A DNA stretch of 64,000 bases from Calliopsis andreniformis (Eukaryota; Arthropoda; Insecta; Hymenoptera; Andrenidae): the NCBI RefSeq assembly GCF_051401765.1, contig NW_027480481.1, positions 124,001 to 188,000 of the forward strand, read 5' to 3'. The notes below the pieces were generated by a model. The model did no database searches. It worked only from the letters and a program-made list of their open reading frames with translations, and was not told where the DNA came from. Below are positions 15,001 to 26,843 of this stretch, piece after piece. The first letter of the stretch is position 1, and each line of letters begins with the position of its first letter. A program made the translations under genes and the position numbers.

Positions 15001-15275
15001 TCCTCAAACCTCAATCCTCAATCCTCAACCGTCAATCCTCAGTCCTCGAACCTCAACCCTGAATCCTCAATCCTGAATCCTCAATCTTCATCCCTCAATC
15101 CTCAACAATCAATTGTCAATCCTCAATCCACAATAGAGTATCCTCAATTCACGGCTTTCAATACTCAATCCCCATTCTTCAATCTTCAAATCTCAATGCG
15201 CAAACATCAATTCTCATCACTCAACCCTCAACACTCAGTCCTCAATCTTCAAACCTCAATCCTCAATCCGCAATC
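12052..15275 (+). repeat. HOR-1 unit U4 (3,224 bp)
   Basis: Cores lie at 12361, 13193, 13508, 14249 and 15110, with spacings 832, 315, 741, 861 and 476. Its c4-c5 linker has the same shortened form as U2. It begins with the B-type start (ACTCTATCTTC near 12063 and CTCATTCTTC near 12205). It also has a 1-base loss just before c1 (CCTGGACC against CCTGAAACC), which makes the preceding interval 475 instead of 476. Confidence 0.93.
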
Positions 15276-18200
15276 TTGAATCCCCAATACTCAATCTTCA
15301 ATCCTCAATCCTCAATTCTCAATCCTCAACACTCAATCCTCAATCGTCAATCCTCAATCCCCAATCCTCAACCTTCAATCCTCTATCCTCAATCCTCAAT
15401 CCTCAATCTTCAATCCTCAATCTTCAATCCTCAATCTTCAATGCTCAATCCTCAATCGTCAATCCGCAATCCTCAATCCTCAATCCTCAATCCTCAATCC
15501 TCAACCCTCAATCCTCAGTCCTGAAACCTCAATCCCGAATCCTCAATCCTGAATCCGCAAACTTCAGTCCTCAGTCCTCAACAATCAATTGTCAATCCTC
15601 AATCCTCAATAGAATATCCTCAATTCACAGCTTTCAATACTCAATCCCCATTCTTCAATCTTCAAATCTCAATCCACAAACATCAATTCTTATCACTCAA
15701 CCCTCAATCCTCAGTCCTCAATCTTCAATCCTCAATCCTAAATCCTCAATATTCAATACTCAATACTCAATCTTCAATCCTCAATCCTCAATTCTCAATC
15801 CTCAATACTCAATCCTCAATCGTCAATCCTCAATTCCCAATCCTCGATCTTCAATCCTCAATCCTCAGTCTTCAATCCTTAATCCTCAATCCTGAATCCC
15901 CAATCCTCAATCTTCAATCCTCTATCCTCAATCTTCAATCTTCAATCCTCAATCCTCAATCCTCAATCCTCAAACCTCAATCCTCAATCTTCAATCCTCA
16001 ATACTCAATCTTTAACACTCAATCTTCAATCCTCAATCCTCAATCCTCATTCTTCAATCCTCAACATCCAATCCTGAATCTTCAATCCTCAAACCTCAAT
16101 CCTCAATTCTCAATCCTCAGTCCTCAATCCTCAGACCTCAAGCATCAATACTCAACCCTCAGTCCTCGTCCGCAATCCACAACCCTCAATCCTCAATCCT
16201 CAACCTTCAATCATCAATATTCAACCTTCAATCCTCAATCCTCAATCCTCTATCCTCAGTCCTCAATCCTGAATGTTCAATCCTCAATACGCAATCCTCA
16301 ATCTTCAATCTTCAATACTCAATCCTCAATCCTGAACCCTCAATCCTCAGTCCTCAAACCTCAATCCAGAATCCTTAATCCTGAATCCTCAATCTTCAGC
16401 CCTCAGTCCTCAACAATCAATTGTCAGTCCTCAATCCTCAATAGAATAAACCCAATTCATAGTTTTCAAAACTCAATCCCCAATCTTCAATCTTCAAATC
16501 TCAATCCACAAACATCAATTCTCATCACACAACGCTCAACACTCAGTCCCCAATCCTCAATCTTCAATCCTCAACCCTCAATCCTCAATCCTCAATCCTC
16601 AATCTTCAATCCTCAATACTCAATCTTCAATCCTCAATCCTCAATCCTCAATCCTCAATCCTCAATCCTCAATCCTCAATCGTCAATCTCCAATCCTGAA
16701 TACTCAATCTTCAGCCCACTGTCCTCAACAATCAATTGTCAGTCCTCAATCCTCAATAGAATATACCCAATTCACAGTTTTCAACACTCAATCCCCAATC
16801 TTCAATCTTCAAATCTCAATCGCAAACATCAATCCTCATCACTCAACCCTCAACACTCAGTGCTCAATCTTCAATACTCAATCCTAAATCCTCAATCCTC
16901 AATCCTCAATACTCAATCTTCAATGCTAAATCCTCAATTCTCAATCCTCAATACTCAATCCTCAATGGTCAATCCTCAATTCCCAATCCTCAATCATCAA
17001 TCCTCAATCCTCAATCATCAATCCTTAATCCTCAATCCTCAATCCCCAATCCTCAATCTTCAATACTCAATCTTCAATCCTCAATCCTCAATCCTCAGTC
17101 CTCAATCCTCAATCCTCAATCCTCAATCCTCAATCTTCAATCCTCAATACTCAATCTGCAATCCTCAATCCTCAATCCTCAATCCTAATTCGTCACTCCT
17201 CAATACACAATCCTCAATCTTCAATCCTCAATCTTCAATCATCAATTCTCAATCCTCAATCCTCAATCCTCAATCCTCAATCTTCAATCCTCAATACTCA
17301 ATCTTCAATACTCAATCCTCAATCCTCAATCCTCAATGCTCAATCCTCAATCCTCAATCCCAAATCCTCAATCCTCAATCCTCAATCCTCAACCCTCAAT
17401 CCTCAGTCCTGAAACCACAATACCGTATCCTCAATCCTGAATCCTCAATCTTCAGCACTCAGTCCTCAACAATCAATTGTCAATCCTCAATCCTCAATAG
17501 AATATCCTCAATTCACAGTTTTCAATACTCAATCCCCGTTCTTCAATCTTCAAATCACAATCCACAAACATCAATTCTCATCACTCAACGCTCAACACTC
17601 AGTCCCCAATCCTCAATCTTCAATCCCCAATCCTCAATCCTCAATCCTCAATCCTCAATCTTCAATCCTCAATACTCAATCTTCAATCCTCAATCCCCAA
17701 TCCTCAATCCTCAATCGTCAATCCTCAATCCCCAATCCTCAATCTTCACTCCTCAACCCTCAATCTTCAATCCTCAATCCTCAATCCTCAATCCTCAATA
17801 CTCAATCTTCAATCCTCAATCCTCAGTTCTCAATCCTCAATACTCAATCCTCAATCGTCAATCCTCAATCCCCAATCCTCAGTCTTCAATACTCAATCCT
17901 CAATCCTCAATCCTCAATCTTCAATCCTCAATACTCAATCTTCAATCCTCAATCCTCAATCCTCAATCCTCAATCCTCAATCCTCAATCCTCAATCTTCA
18001 ATCCTCGATACTCATTCTTCAACCCTCAATCTTCAATCCTCAATCCTCAGTTCTCATTCTTCAATCCTCAACACCCAGTCCTCAATCCTCAATCCTCAAT
18101 CCTCAATCCTCAATCCTCAATCCTCAGACCTCAAACATCAATACTCAAGTCTCAGTCCTCGATCCTCGAACCTCAATCCTCAGTCCTCAATCCTCAATCC

Positions 18201-18528
18201 TCAATGTTCAATCCGCAATACCCAACCCTCAATCTTCAATCCTCAATCCTCAATCCTCAAACCTCAATCCTCAATCCTCAACCGTCAATCCTCAGTCCTC
18301 GAACCTCAACCCTGAATCCTCAATCCTGAATCCTCAATCTTCATCCCTCAATCCTCAACAATCAATTGTCAATCCTCAATCCACAATAGAATATCCTCAA
18401 TTCACGGCTTTCAATACTCAATCCCCATTCTTCAATCTTCAAATCTCAATCCGCAAACATCAATTCTCATCACTCAACCCTCAACACTCAGTCCTCAATC
18501 TTCAAACCTCAATCCTCAATCCGCAATC
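15276..18528 (+). repeat. HOR-1 unit U5 (3,253 bp)
   Basis: Cores lie at 15586, 16418, 16733, 17474 and 18363, with spacings 832, 315, 741, 889 and 475. It has the A-type start and both U3 markers (CATAG near 16457 and CAATCCTCATC near 16828), but its c4-c5 linker is three heptamers shorter than in U3. It therefore looks like the U3 partner in a duplicated U2-U3 dimer. Confidence 0.93.
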
Positions 18529-21500
18529 TTGAATCCCCAATACTCTATCTTCAATCCTCAATCCTCAATTCTCAATCCTCAACACTCAATCCTCAATCGT
18601 CAATCCTCAATCCCCAATCCTCAACCTTCAATCCTCTATCCTCAATCCTCAATCCTCAATCTTCAATCCTCAATCTTCAATCCTCATTCTTCAATCCTCA
18701 ATCCTCAATCGTCAATCCGCAATCCTCAATCCTCAATCCTCAATCCTCAATCCTCAACCCTCAATCCTCAGTCCTGAACCTCAATCCCGAATCCTCAATC
18801 CTGAATCCGCAAACTTCAGTCCTCAGTCCTCAACAATCAATTGTCAATCCTCAATCCTCAATAGAATATCCTCAATTCACAGCTTTCAATACTCAATCCC
18901 CATTCTTCAATCTTCAAATCTCAATCCACAAACATCAATTCTTATCACTCAACCCTCAATCCTCAGTCCTCAATCTTCAATCCTCAATCCTAAATCCTCA
19001 ATATTCAATACTCAATACTCAATCTTCAATCCTCAATCCTCAATTCTCAATCCTCAATACTCAATCCTCAATCGTCAATCGTCAATTCCCAATCCTCGAT
19101 CTTCAATCCTCAATCCTCAGTCTTCAATCCTTAATCCTCAATCCTGAATCCCCAATCCTCAATCTTCAATCCTCTATCCTCAATCTTCAATCTTCAATCC
19201 TCAATCCTCAATCCTCAATCCTCAAACCTCAATCCTCAATCTTCAATCCTCAATACTCAATCTTTAACACTCAATCTTCAATCCTCAATCCTCAATCCTC
19301 ATTCTTCAATCCTCAACATCCAATCCTGAATCTTCAATCCTCAAACCTCAATCCTCAATTCTCAATCCTCAGTCCTCAATCCTCAGACCTCAAGCATCAA
19401 TACTCAACCCTCAGTCCTCGTCCGCAATCCACAACCCTCAATCCTCAATCCTCAACCTTCAATCATCAATATTCAACCTTCAATCCTCAATCCTCAATCC
19501 TCTATCCTCAGTCCTCAATCCTGAATGTTCAATCCTCAATACGCAATCCTCAATCTTCAATCTTCAATACTCAATCCTCAATCCTGAACCCTCAATCCTC
19601 AGTCCTCAAACCTCAATCCAGAATCCTTAATCCTGAATCCTCAATCTTCAGCCCTCAGTCCTCAACAATCAATTGTCAGTCCTCAATCCTCAATAGAATA
19701 AACCCAATTCATAGTTTTCAAAACTCAATCCCCAATCTTCAATCTTCAAATCTCAATCCACAAACATCAATTCTCATCACACAACGCTCAACACTCAGTC
19801 CCCAATCCTCAATCTTCAATCCTCAACCCTCAATCCTCAATCCTCAATCCTCAATCTTCAATCCTCAATACTCAATCTTCAATCCTCAATCCTCAATCCT
19901 CAATCCTCAATCCTCAATCCTCAATCCTCAATCGTCAATCTCCAATCCTGAATACTCAATCTTCAGCCCACTGTCCTCAACAATCAATTGTCAGTCCTCA
20001 ATCCTCAATAGAATATACCCAATTCACAGTTTTCAACACTCAATCCCCAATCTTCAATCTTCAAATCTCAATCGCAAACATCAATTCTCATCACTCAACC
20101 CTCAACACTCAGTGCTCAATCTTCAATACTCAATCCTAAATCCTCAATCCTCAATCCTCAATACTCAATCTTCAATGCTAAATCCTCAATTCTCAATCCT
20201 CAATACTCAATCCTCAATGGTCAATCCTCAATTCCCAATCCTCAATCATCAATCCTCAATCCTCAATCATCAATCCTTAATCCTCAATCCTCAATCCCCA
20301 ATCCTCAATCTTCAATACTCAATCTTCAATCCTCAATCCTCAATCCTCAGTCCTCAATCCTCAATCCTCAATCCTCAATCCTCAATCTTCAATCCTCAAT
20401 ACTCAATCTGCAATCCTCAATCCTCAATCCTCAATCCTAATTCGTCACTCCTCAATACACAATCCTCAATCTTCAATCCTCAATCTTCAATCATCAATTC
20501 TCAATCCTCAATCCTCAATCCTCAATCCTCAATCTTCAATCCTCAATACTCAATCTTCAATACTCAATCCTCAATCCTCAATCCTCAATGCTCAATCCTC
20601 AATCCTCAATCCCAAATCCTCAATCCTCAATCCTCAATCCTCAACCCTCAATCCTCAGTCCTGAAACCACAATACCGTATCCTCAATCCTGAATCCTCAA
20701 TCTTCAGCACTCAGTCCTCAACAATCAATTGTCAATCCTCAATCCTCAATAGAATATCCTCAATTCACAGTTTTCAATACTCAATCCCCGTTCTTCAATC
20801 TTCAAATCACAATCCACAAACATCAATTCTCATCACTCAACGCTCAACACTCAGTCCCCAATCCTCAATCTTCAATCCCCAATCCTCAATCCTCAATCCT
20901 CAATCCTCAATCTTCAATCCTCAATACTCAATCTTCAATCCTCAATCCCCAATCCTCAATCCTCAATCGTCAATCCTCAATCCCCAATCCTCAATCTTCA
21001 CTCCTCAACCCTCAATCTTCAATCCTCAATCCTCAATCCTCAATCCTCAATACTCAATCTTCAATCCTCAATCCTCAGTTCTCAATCCTCAATACTCAAT
21101 CCTCAATCGTCAATCCTCAATCCCCAATCCTCAGTCTTCAATACTCAATCCTCAATCCTCAATCCTCAATCTTCAATCCTCAATACTCAATCTTCAATCC
21201 TCAATCCTCAATCCTCAATCCTCAATCCTCAATCCTCAATCCTCAATCTTCAATCCTCGATACTCATTCTTCAACCCTCAATCTTCAATCCTCAATCCTC
21301 AGTTCTCATTCTTCAATCCTCAACACCCAGTCCTCAATCCTCAATCCTCAATCCTCAATCCTCAATCCTCAATCCTCAGACCTCAAACATCAATACTCAA
21401 GTCTCAGTCCTCGATCCTCGAACCTCAATCCTCAGTCCTCAATCCTCAATCCTCAATGTTCAATCCGCAATACCCAACCCTCAATCTTCAATCCTCAATC

Positions 21501-21780
21501 CTCAATCCTCAAACCTCAATCCTCAATCCTCAACCGTCAATCCTCAGTCCTCGAACCTCAACCCTGAATCCTCAATCCTGAATCCTCAATCTTCATCCCT
21601 CAATCCTCAACAATCAATTGTCAATCCTCAATCCACAATAGAATATCCTCAATTCACGGCTTTCAATACTCAATCCCCATTCTTCAATCTTCAAATCTCA
21701 ATCCGCAAACATCAATTCTCATCACTCAACCCTCAACACTCAGTCCTCAATCTTCAAACCTCAATCCTCAATCCGCAATC
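18529..21780 (+). repeat. HOR-1 unit U6 (3,252 bp)
   Basis: Cores lie at 18838, 19670, 19985, 20726 and 21615, with spacings 832, 315, 741, 889 and 475. It has the B-type start and the CATAG marker, but CAATTCTCATC near 20079. A private CGTCAATCGTCAATTCCC near 19074 is shared only with U7, marking these two as a recent tandem duplicate. Confidence 0.93.
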
Positions 21781-24700
21781 TTGAATCCCCAATACTCTAT
21801 CTTCAATCCTCAATCCTCAATTCTCAATCCTCAACACTCAATCCTCAATCGTCAATCCTCAATCCCCAATCCTCAACCTTCAATCCTCTATCCTCAATCC
21901 TCAATCCTCAATCTTCAATCCTCAATCTTCAATCCTCATTCTTCAATCCTCAATCCTCAATCGTCAATCCGCAATCCTCAATCCTCAATCCTCAATCCTC
22001 AATCCTCAACCCTCAATCCTCAGTCCTGAACCTCAATCCCGAATCCTCAATCCTGAATCCGCAAACTTCAGTCCTCAGTCCTCAACAATCAATTGTCAAT
22101 CCTCAATCCTCAATAGAATATCCTCAATTCACAGCTTTCAATACTCAATCCCCATTCTTCAATCTTCAAATCTCAATCCACAAACATCAATTCTTATCAC
22201 TCAACCCTCAATCCTCAGTCCTCAATCTTCAATCCTCAATCCTAAATCCTCAATATTCAATACTCAATACTCAATCTTCAATCCTCAATCCTCAATTCTC
22301 AATCCTCAATACTCAATCCTCAATCGTCAATCGTCAATTCCCAATCCTCGATCTTCAATCCTCAATCCTCAGTCTTCAATCCTTAATCCTCAATCCTGAA
22401 TCCCCAATCCTCAATCTTCAATCCTCTATCCTCAATCTTCAATCTTCAATCCTCAATCCTCAATCCTCAATCCTCAAACCTCAATCCTCAATCTTCAATC
22501 CTCAATACTCAATCTTTAACACTCAATCTTCAATCCTCAATCCTCAATCCTCATTCTTCAATCCTCAACATCCAATCCTGAATCTTCAATCCTCAAACCT
22601 CAATCCTCAATTCTCAATCCTCAGTCCTCAATCCTCAGACCTCAAGCATCAATACTCAACCCTCAGTCCTCGTCCGCAATCCACAACCCTCAATCCTCAA
22701 TCCTCAACCTTCAATCATCAATATTCAACCTTCAATCCTCAATCCTCAATCCTCTATCCTCAGTCCTCAATCCTGAATGTTCAATCCTCAATACGCAATC
22801 CTCAATCTTCAATCTTCAATACTCAATCCTCAATCCTGAACCCTCAATCCTCAGTCCTCAAACCTCAATCCAGAATCCTTAATCCTGAATCCTCAATCTT
22901 CAGCCCTCAGTCCTCAACAATCAATTGTCAGTCCTCAATCCTCAATAGAATAAACCCAATTCATAGTTTTCAAAACTCAATCCCCAATCTTCAATCTTCA
23001 AATCTCAATCCACAAACATCAATTCTCATCACACAACGCTCAACACTCAGTCCCCAATCCTCAATCTTCAATCCTCAACCCTCAATCCTCAATCCTCAAT
23101 CCTCAATCTTCAATCCTCAATACTCAATCTTCAATCCTCAATCCTCAATCCTCAATCCTCAATCCTCAATCCTCAATCCTCAATCGTCAATCTCCAATCC
23201 TGAATACTCAATCTTCAGCCCACTGTCCTCAACAATCAATTGTCAGTCCTCAATCCTCAATAGAATATACCCAATTCACAGTTTTCAACACTCAATCCCC
23301 AATCTTCAATCTTCAAATCTCAATCGCAAACATCAATTCTCATCACTCAACCCTCAACACTCAGTGCTCAATCTTCAATACTCAATCCTAAATCCTCAAT
23401 CCTCAATCCTCAATACTCAATCTTCAATGCTAAATCCTCAATTCTCAATCCTCAATACTCAATCCTCAATGGTCAATCCTCAATTCCCAATCCTCAATCA
23501 TCAATCCTCAATCCTCAATCATCAATCCTTAATCCTCAATCCTCAATCCCCAATCCTCAATCTTCAATACTCAATCTTCAATCCTCAATCCTCAATCCTC
23601 AGTCCTCAATCCTCAATCCTCAATCCTCAATCCTCAATCTTCAATCCTCAATACTCAATCTGCAATCCTCAATCCTCAATCCTCAATCCTAATTCGTCAC
23701 TCCTCAATACACAATCCTCAATCTTCAATCCTCAATCTTCAATCATCAATTCTCAATCCTCAATCCTCAATCCTCAATCCTCAATCTTCAATCCTCAATA
23801 CTCAATCTTCAATACTCAATCCTCAATCCTCAATCCTCAATGCTCAATCCTCAATCCTCAATCCCAAATCCTCAATCCTCAATCCTCAATCCTCAACCCT
23901 CAATCCTCAGTCCTGAAACCACAATACCGTATCCTCAATCCTGAATCCTCAATCTTCAGCACTCAGTCCTCAACAATCAATTGTCAATCCTCAATCCTCA
24001 ATAGAATATCCTCAATTCACAGTTTTCAATACTCAATCCCCGTTCTTCAATCTTCAAATCACAATCCACAAACATCAATTCTCATCACTCAACGCTCAAC
24101 ACTCAGTCCCCAATCCTCAATCTTCAATCCCCAATCCTCAATCCTCAATCCTCAATCCTCAATCTTCAATCCTCAATACTCAATCTTCAATCCTCAATCC
24201 CCAATCCTCAATCCTCAATCGTCAATCCTCAATCCCCAATCCTCAATCTTCACTCCTCAACCCTCAATCTTCAATCCTCAATCCTCAATCCTCAATCCTC
24301 AATACTCAATCTTCAATCCTCAATCCTCAGTTCTCAATCCTCAATACTCAATCCTCAATCGTCAATCCTCAATCCCCAATCCTCAGTCTTCAATACTCAA
24401 TCCTCAATCCTCAATCCTCAATCTTCAATCCTCAATACTCAATCTTCAATCCTCAATCCTCAATCCTCAATCCTCAATCCTCAATCCTCAATCCTCAATC
24501 TTCAATCCTCGATACTCATTCTTCAACCCTCAATCTTCAATCCTTAATCCTCAGTTCTCATTCTTCAATCCTCAACACCCAGTCCTCAATCCTCAATCCT
24601 CAATCCTCAATCCTCAATTCTCAATCCTCAATCCTCAATCCTCAGACCTCAAACATCAATACTCAAGTCTCAGTCCTCGATCCTCGAACCTCAATCCTCA

Positions 24701-25046
24701 GTCCTCAATCCTCAATCCTCAATGTTCAATCCGCAATACCCAACCCTCAATCTTCAATCCTCAATCCTCAATCCTCAAACCTCAATCCTCAATCCTCAAC
24801 CGTCAATCCTCAGTCCTCGAACCTCAACCCTGAATCCTCAATCCTGAATCCTCAATCTTCATCCCTCAATCCTCAACAATCAATTGTCAATCCTCAATCC
24901 ACAATAGAATATCCTCAATTCACGGCTTTCAATACTCAATCCCCATTCTTCAATCTTCAAATCTCAATCCGCAAACATCAATTCTCATCACTCAACCCTC
25001 AACACTCAGTCCTCAATCTTCAAACCTCAATCCTCAATCCGCAATC
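21781..25046 (+). repeat. HOR-1 unit U7 (3,266 bp)
   Basis: Cores lie at 22090, 22922, 23237, 23978 and 24881, with spacings 832, 315, 741, 903 and 475. By eye it is nearly identical to U6. The differences I found are in the c4-c5 linker: CCTTAATCC near 24541 and 14 extra bases including a CAATTCTCAATCC variant near 24615. Confidence 0.93.
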
Positions 25047-25915
25047 TTGAATCCCCAATACTCTATCTTCAATCCTCAATCCTCAATTCTCAATCCTCAA
25101 CACTCAATCCTCAATCGTCAATCCTCAATCCCCAATCCTCAACCTTCAATCCTCTATCCTCAATCCTCAATCCTCAATCTTCAATCCTCAATCTTCAATC
25201 CTCATTCTTCAATCCTCAATCCTCAATCGTCAATCCGCAATCCTCAATCCTCAATCCTCAATCCTCAATCCTCAACCCTCAATCCTCAGTCCTGAACCTC
25301 AATCCCGAATCCTCAATCCTGAATCCGCAAACTTCAGTCCTCAGTCCTCAACAATCAATTGTCAATCCTCAATCCTCAATAGAATATCCTCAATTCACAG
25401 CTTTCAATACTCAATCCCCATTCTTCAATCTTCAAATCTCAATCCACAAACATCAATTCTTATCACTCAACCCTCAATCCGCAGTCCTCAATCTTCAATC
25501 CTCAATCCTAAATCCTCAATATTCACTACTCAATACTCAATCTTCAATCCTCAATCCTCAATTCTCAATCCTCAATACTCAATCCTCAATCGTCAATCCT
25601 CAATTCCCAATCCTCGATCTTCAATCCTCAATCCTCAGTCTTCAATCCTTAATCCTCAATCCTGAATCCCCAATCCTCAATCTTCAATCCTCTATCCTCA
25701 ATCTTCAATCTTCAATCCTCAATCCTCAATCCTCAATCCTCAAACCTCAATCCTCAACCTTCAATCCTCAATACTCAATCTTTAACACTCAATCTTCAAT
25801 CCTCAATCCTCAATCCTCATTCTTCAATCCTCAACATCCAATCCTGAATCTTCAATCCTCAAACCTCAATCCTCAATTCTCAATCCTCAGTCCTCAATCC
25901 TCAGACCTCAAGCAT
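25047..25915 (+). repeat. HOR-1 partial unit U8 (5' portion)
   Basis: The B-type start and core c1 at 25356 are followed by sequence matching the c1-c2 interval of U7. After about 25,915 the sequence leaves HOR-1: TCCTCGTCCTCAATCTAC replaces TCCTCGTCCGCAATCC. This is the right edge of the regular HOR-1 block and the entry into CAGTTG-type cores. Confidence 0.85.
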
Positions 25916-26073
25916 CAATACCCAACCCTCAGTCCTCGTCCTCAATCTACAAACCTCAATCCTCAATACTCAATACTCTATCCTCAATCCTCAATCCTGA
26001 ATGTTCAATCCTCAATACCCAATCCTCAATCTTCAATCCTCAGTACTCAATCCTCAATCCTCAATCCTCGAAT

Positions 26074-26843
26074 CCTCAGTCCTCAAACCTCAATCCTGAA
26101 TCCTCAATCCTGAATCGTCAATCTTCAGCCCTCAGTCCTCAACAGTCAGTTGTCAATCCTCAATCCTCAATAGAATATCACCAATTCACAGATTTCAAAA
26201 CTCAATACTCAAACCGCAATCTTCAGATCTCTATCCACAAACATCAATTCACATCACTCATCCCTCGACACTCAGTCCTTTATGTTCAATCCTCAGTCCT
26301 CAATTCTCAATCTTCAATTCTCAATACTGAATCTTCAATCCTCAATTCTCAATCCTCAATCCTCAATCCTCAATCCTCAAACCTCAATACCCAATCCTCA
26401 ATCCTCAATCCTCAATCCTCAGTCCTCAATCCTCAATCCTCAATCCTCAATCCTCAATCCTCAGTCCCCAAACCTCAATCCTGAATCCTCAATCCTGAAT
26501 CGTCAATCTTCAGCCCTCAGTCCTCAACAATCAGTTGTCAATCCTCAATCCTCAATAGAATATCACGAATTCACAGATTTCAAAACTCAATACTCAATCC
26601 GCAATCTTCAGATCTCTATCCACAAACATCAATTCACATCACTCATCTCTCGACACTCAGTCCTTTATGTTCAATTCTCAGTCCTCAATTCTCAATCTTC
26701 AATCCTCAATACTGAATCTTCAATCCTCAATCCTCAATCCTCAATCCTCAATGCTCAATCCTCAAACCTCAATCTTCAATACTCAGTCCCCAATCCTCAA
26801 TCTTCAATCCTCAAACCTCAATCCTCAATCCTCGATCCTCGGA
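26074..26843 (+). repeat. 385-bp tandem pair of CAGTTG cores, copy 1
   Basis: Two successive 385-bp units (26,074-26,458 and 26,459-26,843) each hold a core with CAGTTG (26147 and 26532), the CACCAATTCACAGATTTC variant and CCTTTATGTTC. The length is exactly 55 heptamers. The first unit differs in ACAGTCAG and AAACCGC. The same pair with the same 385-bp offset recurs at four other places. Confidence 0.92.

Noticed and set aside
2083..25046. 3.25-kb units as tandem copies of a transposable element or rDNA
   Set aside because: The units contain only heptamer-derived sequence. I saw no terminal repeats, target-site duplications, polymerase or integrase motifs, or rRNA sequence.
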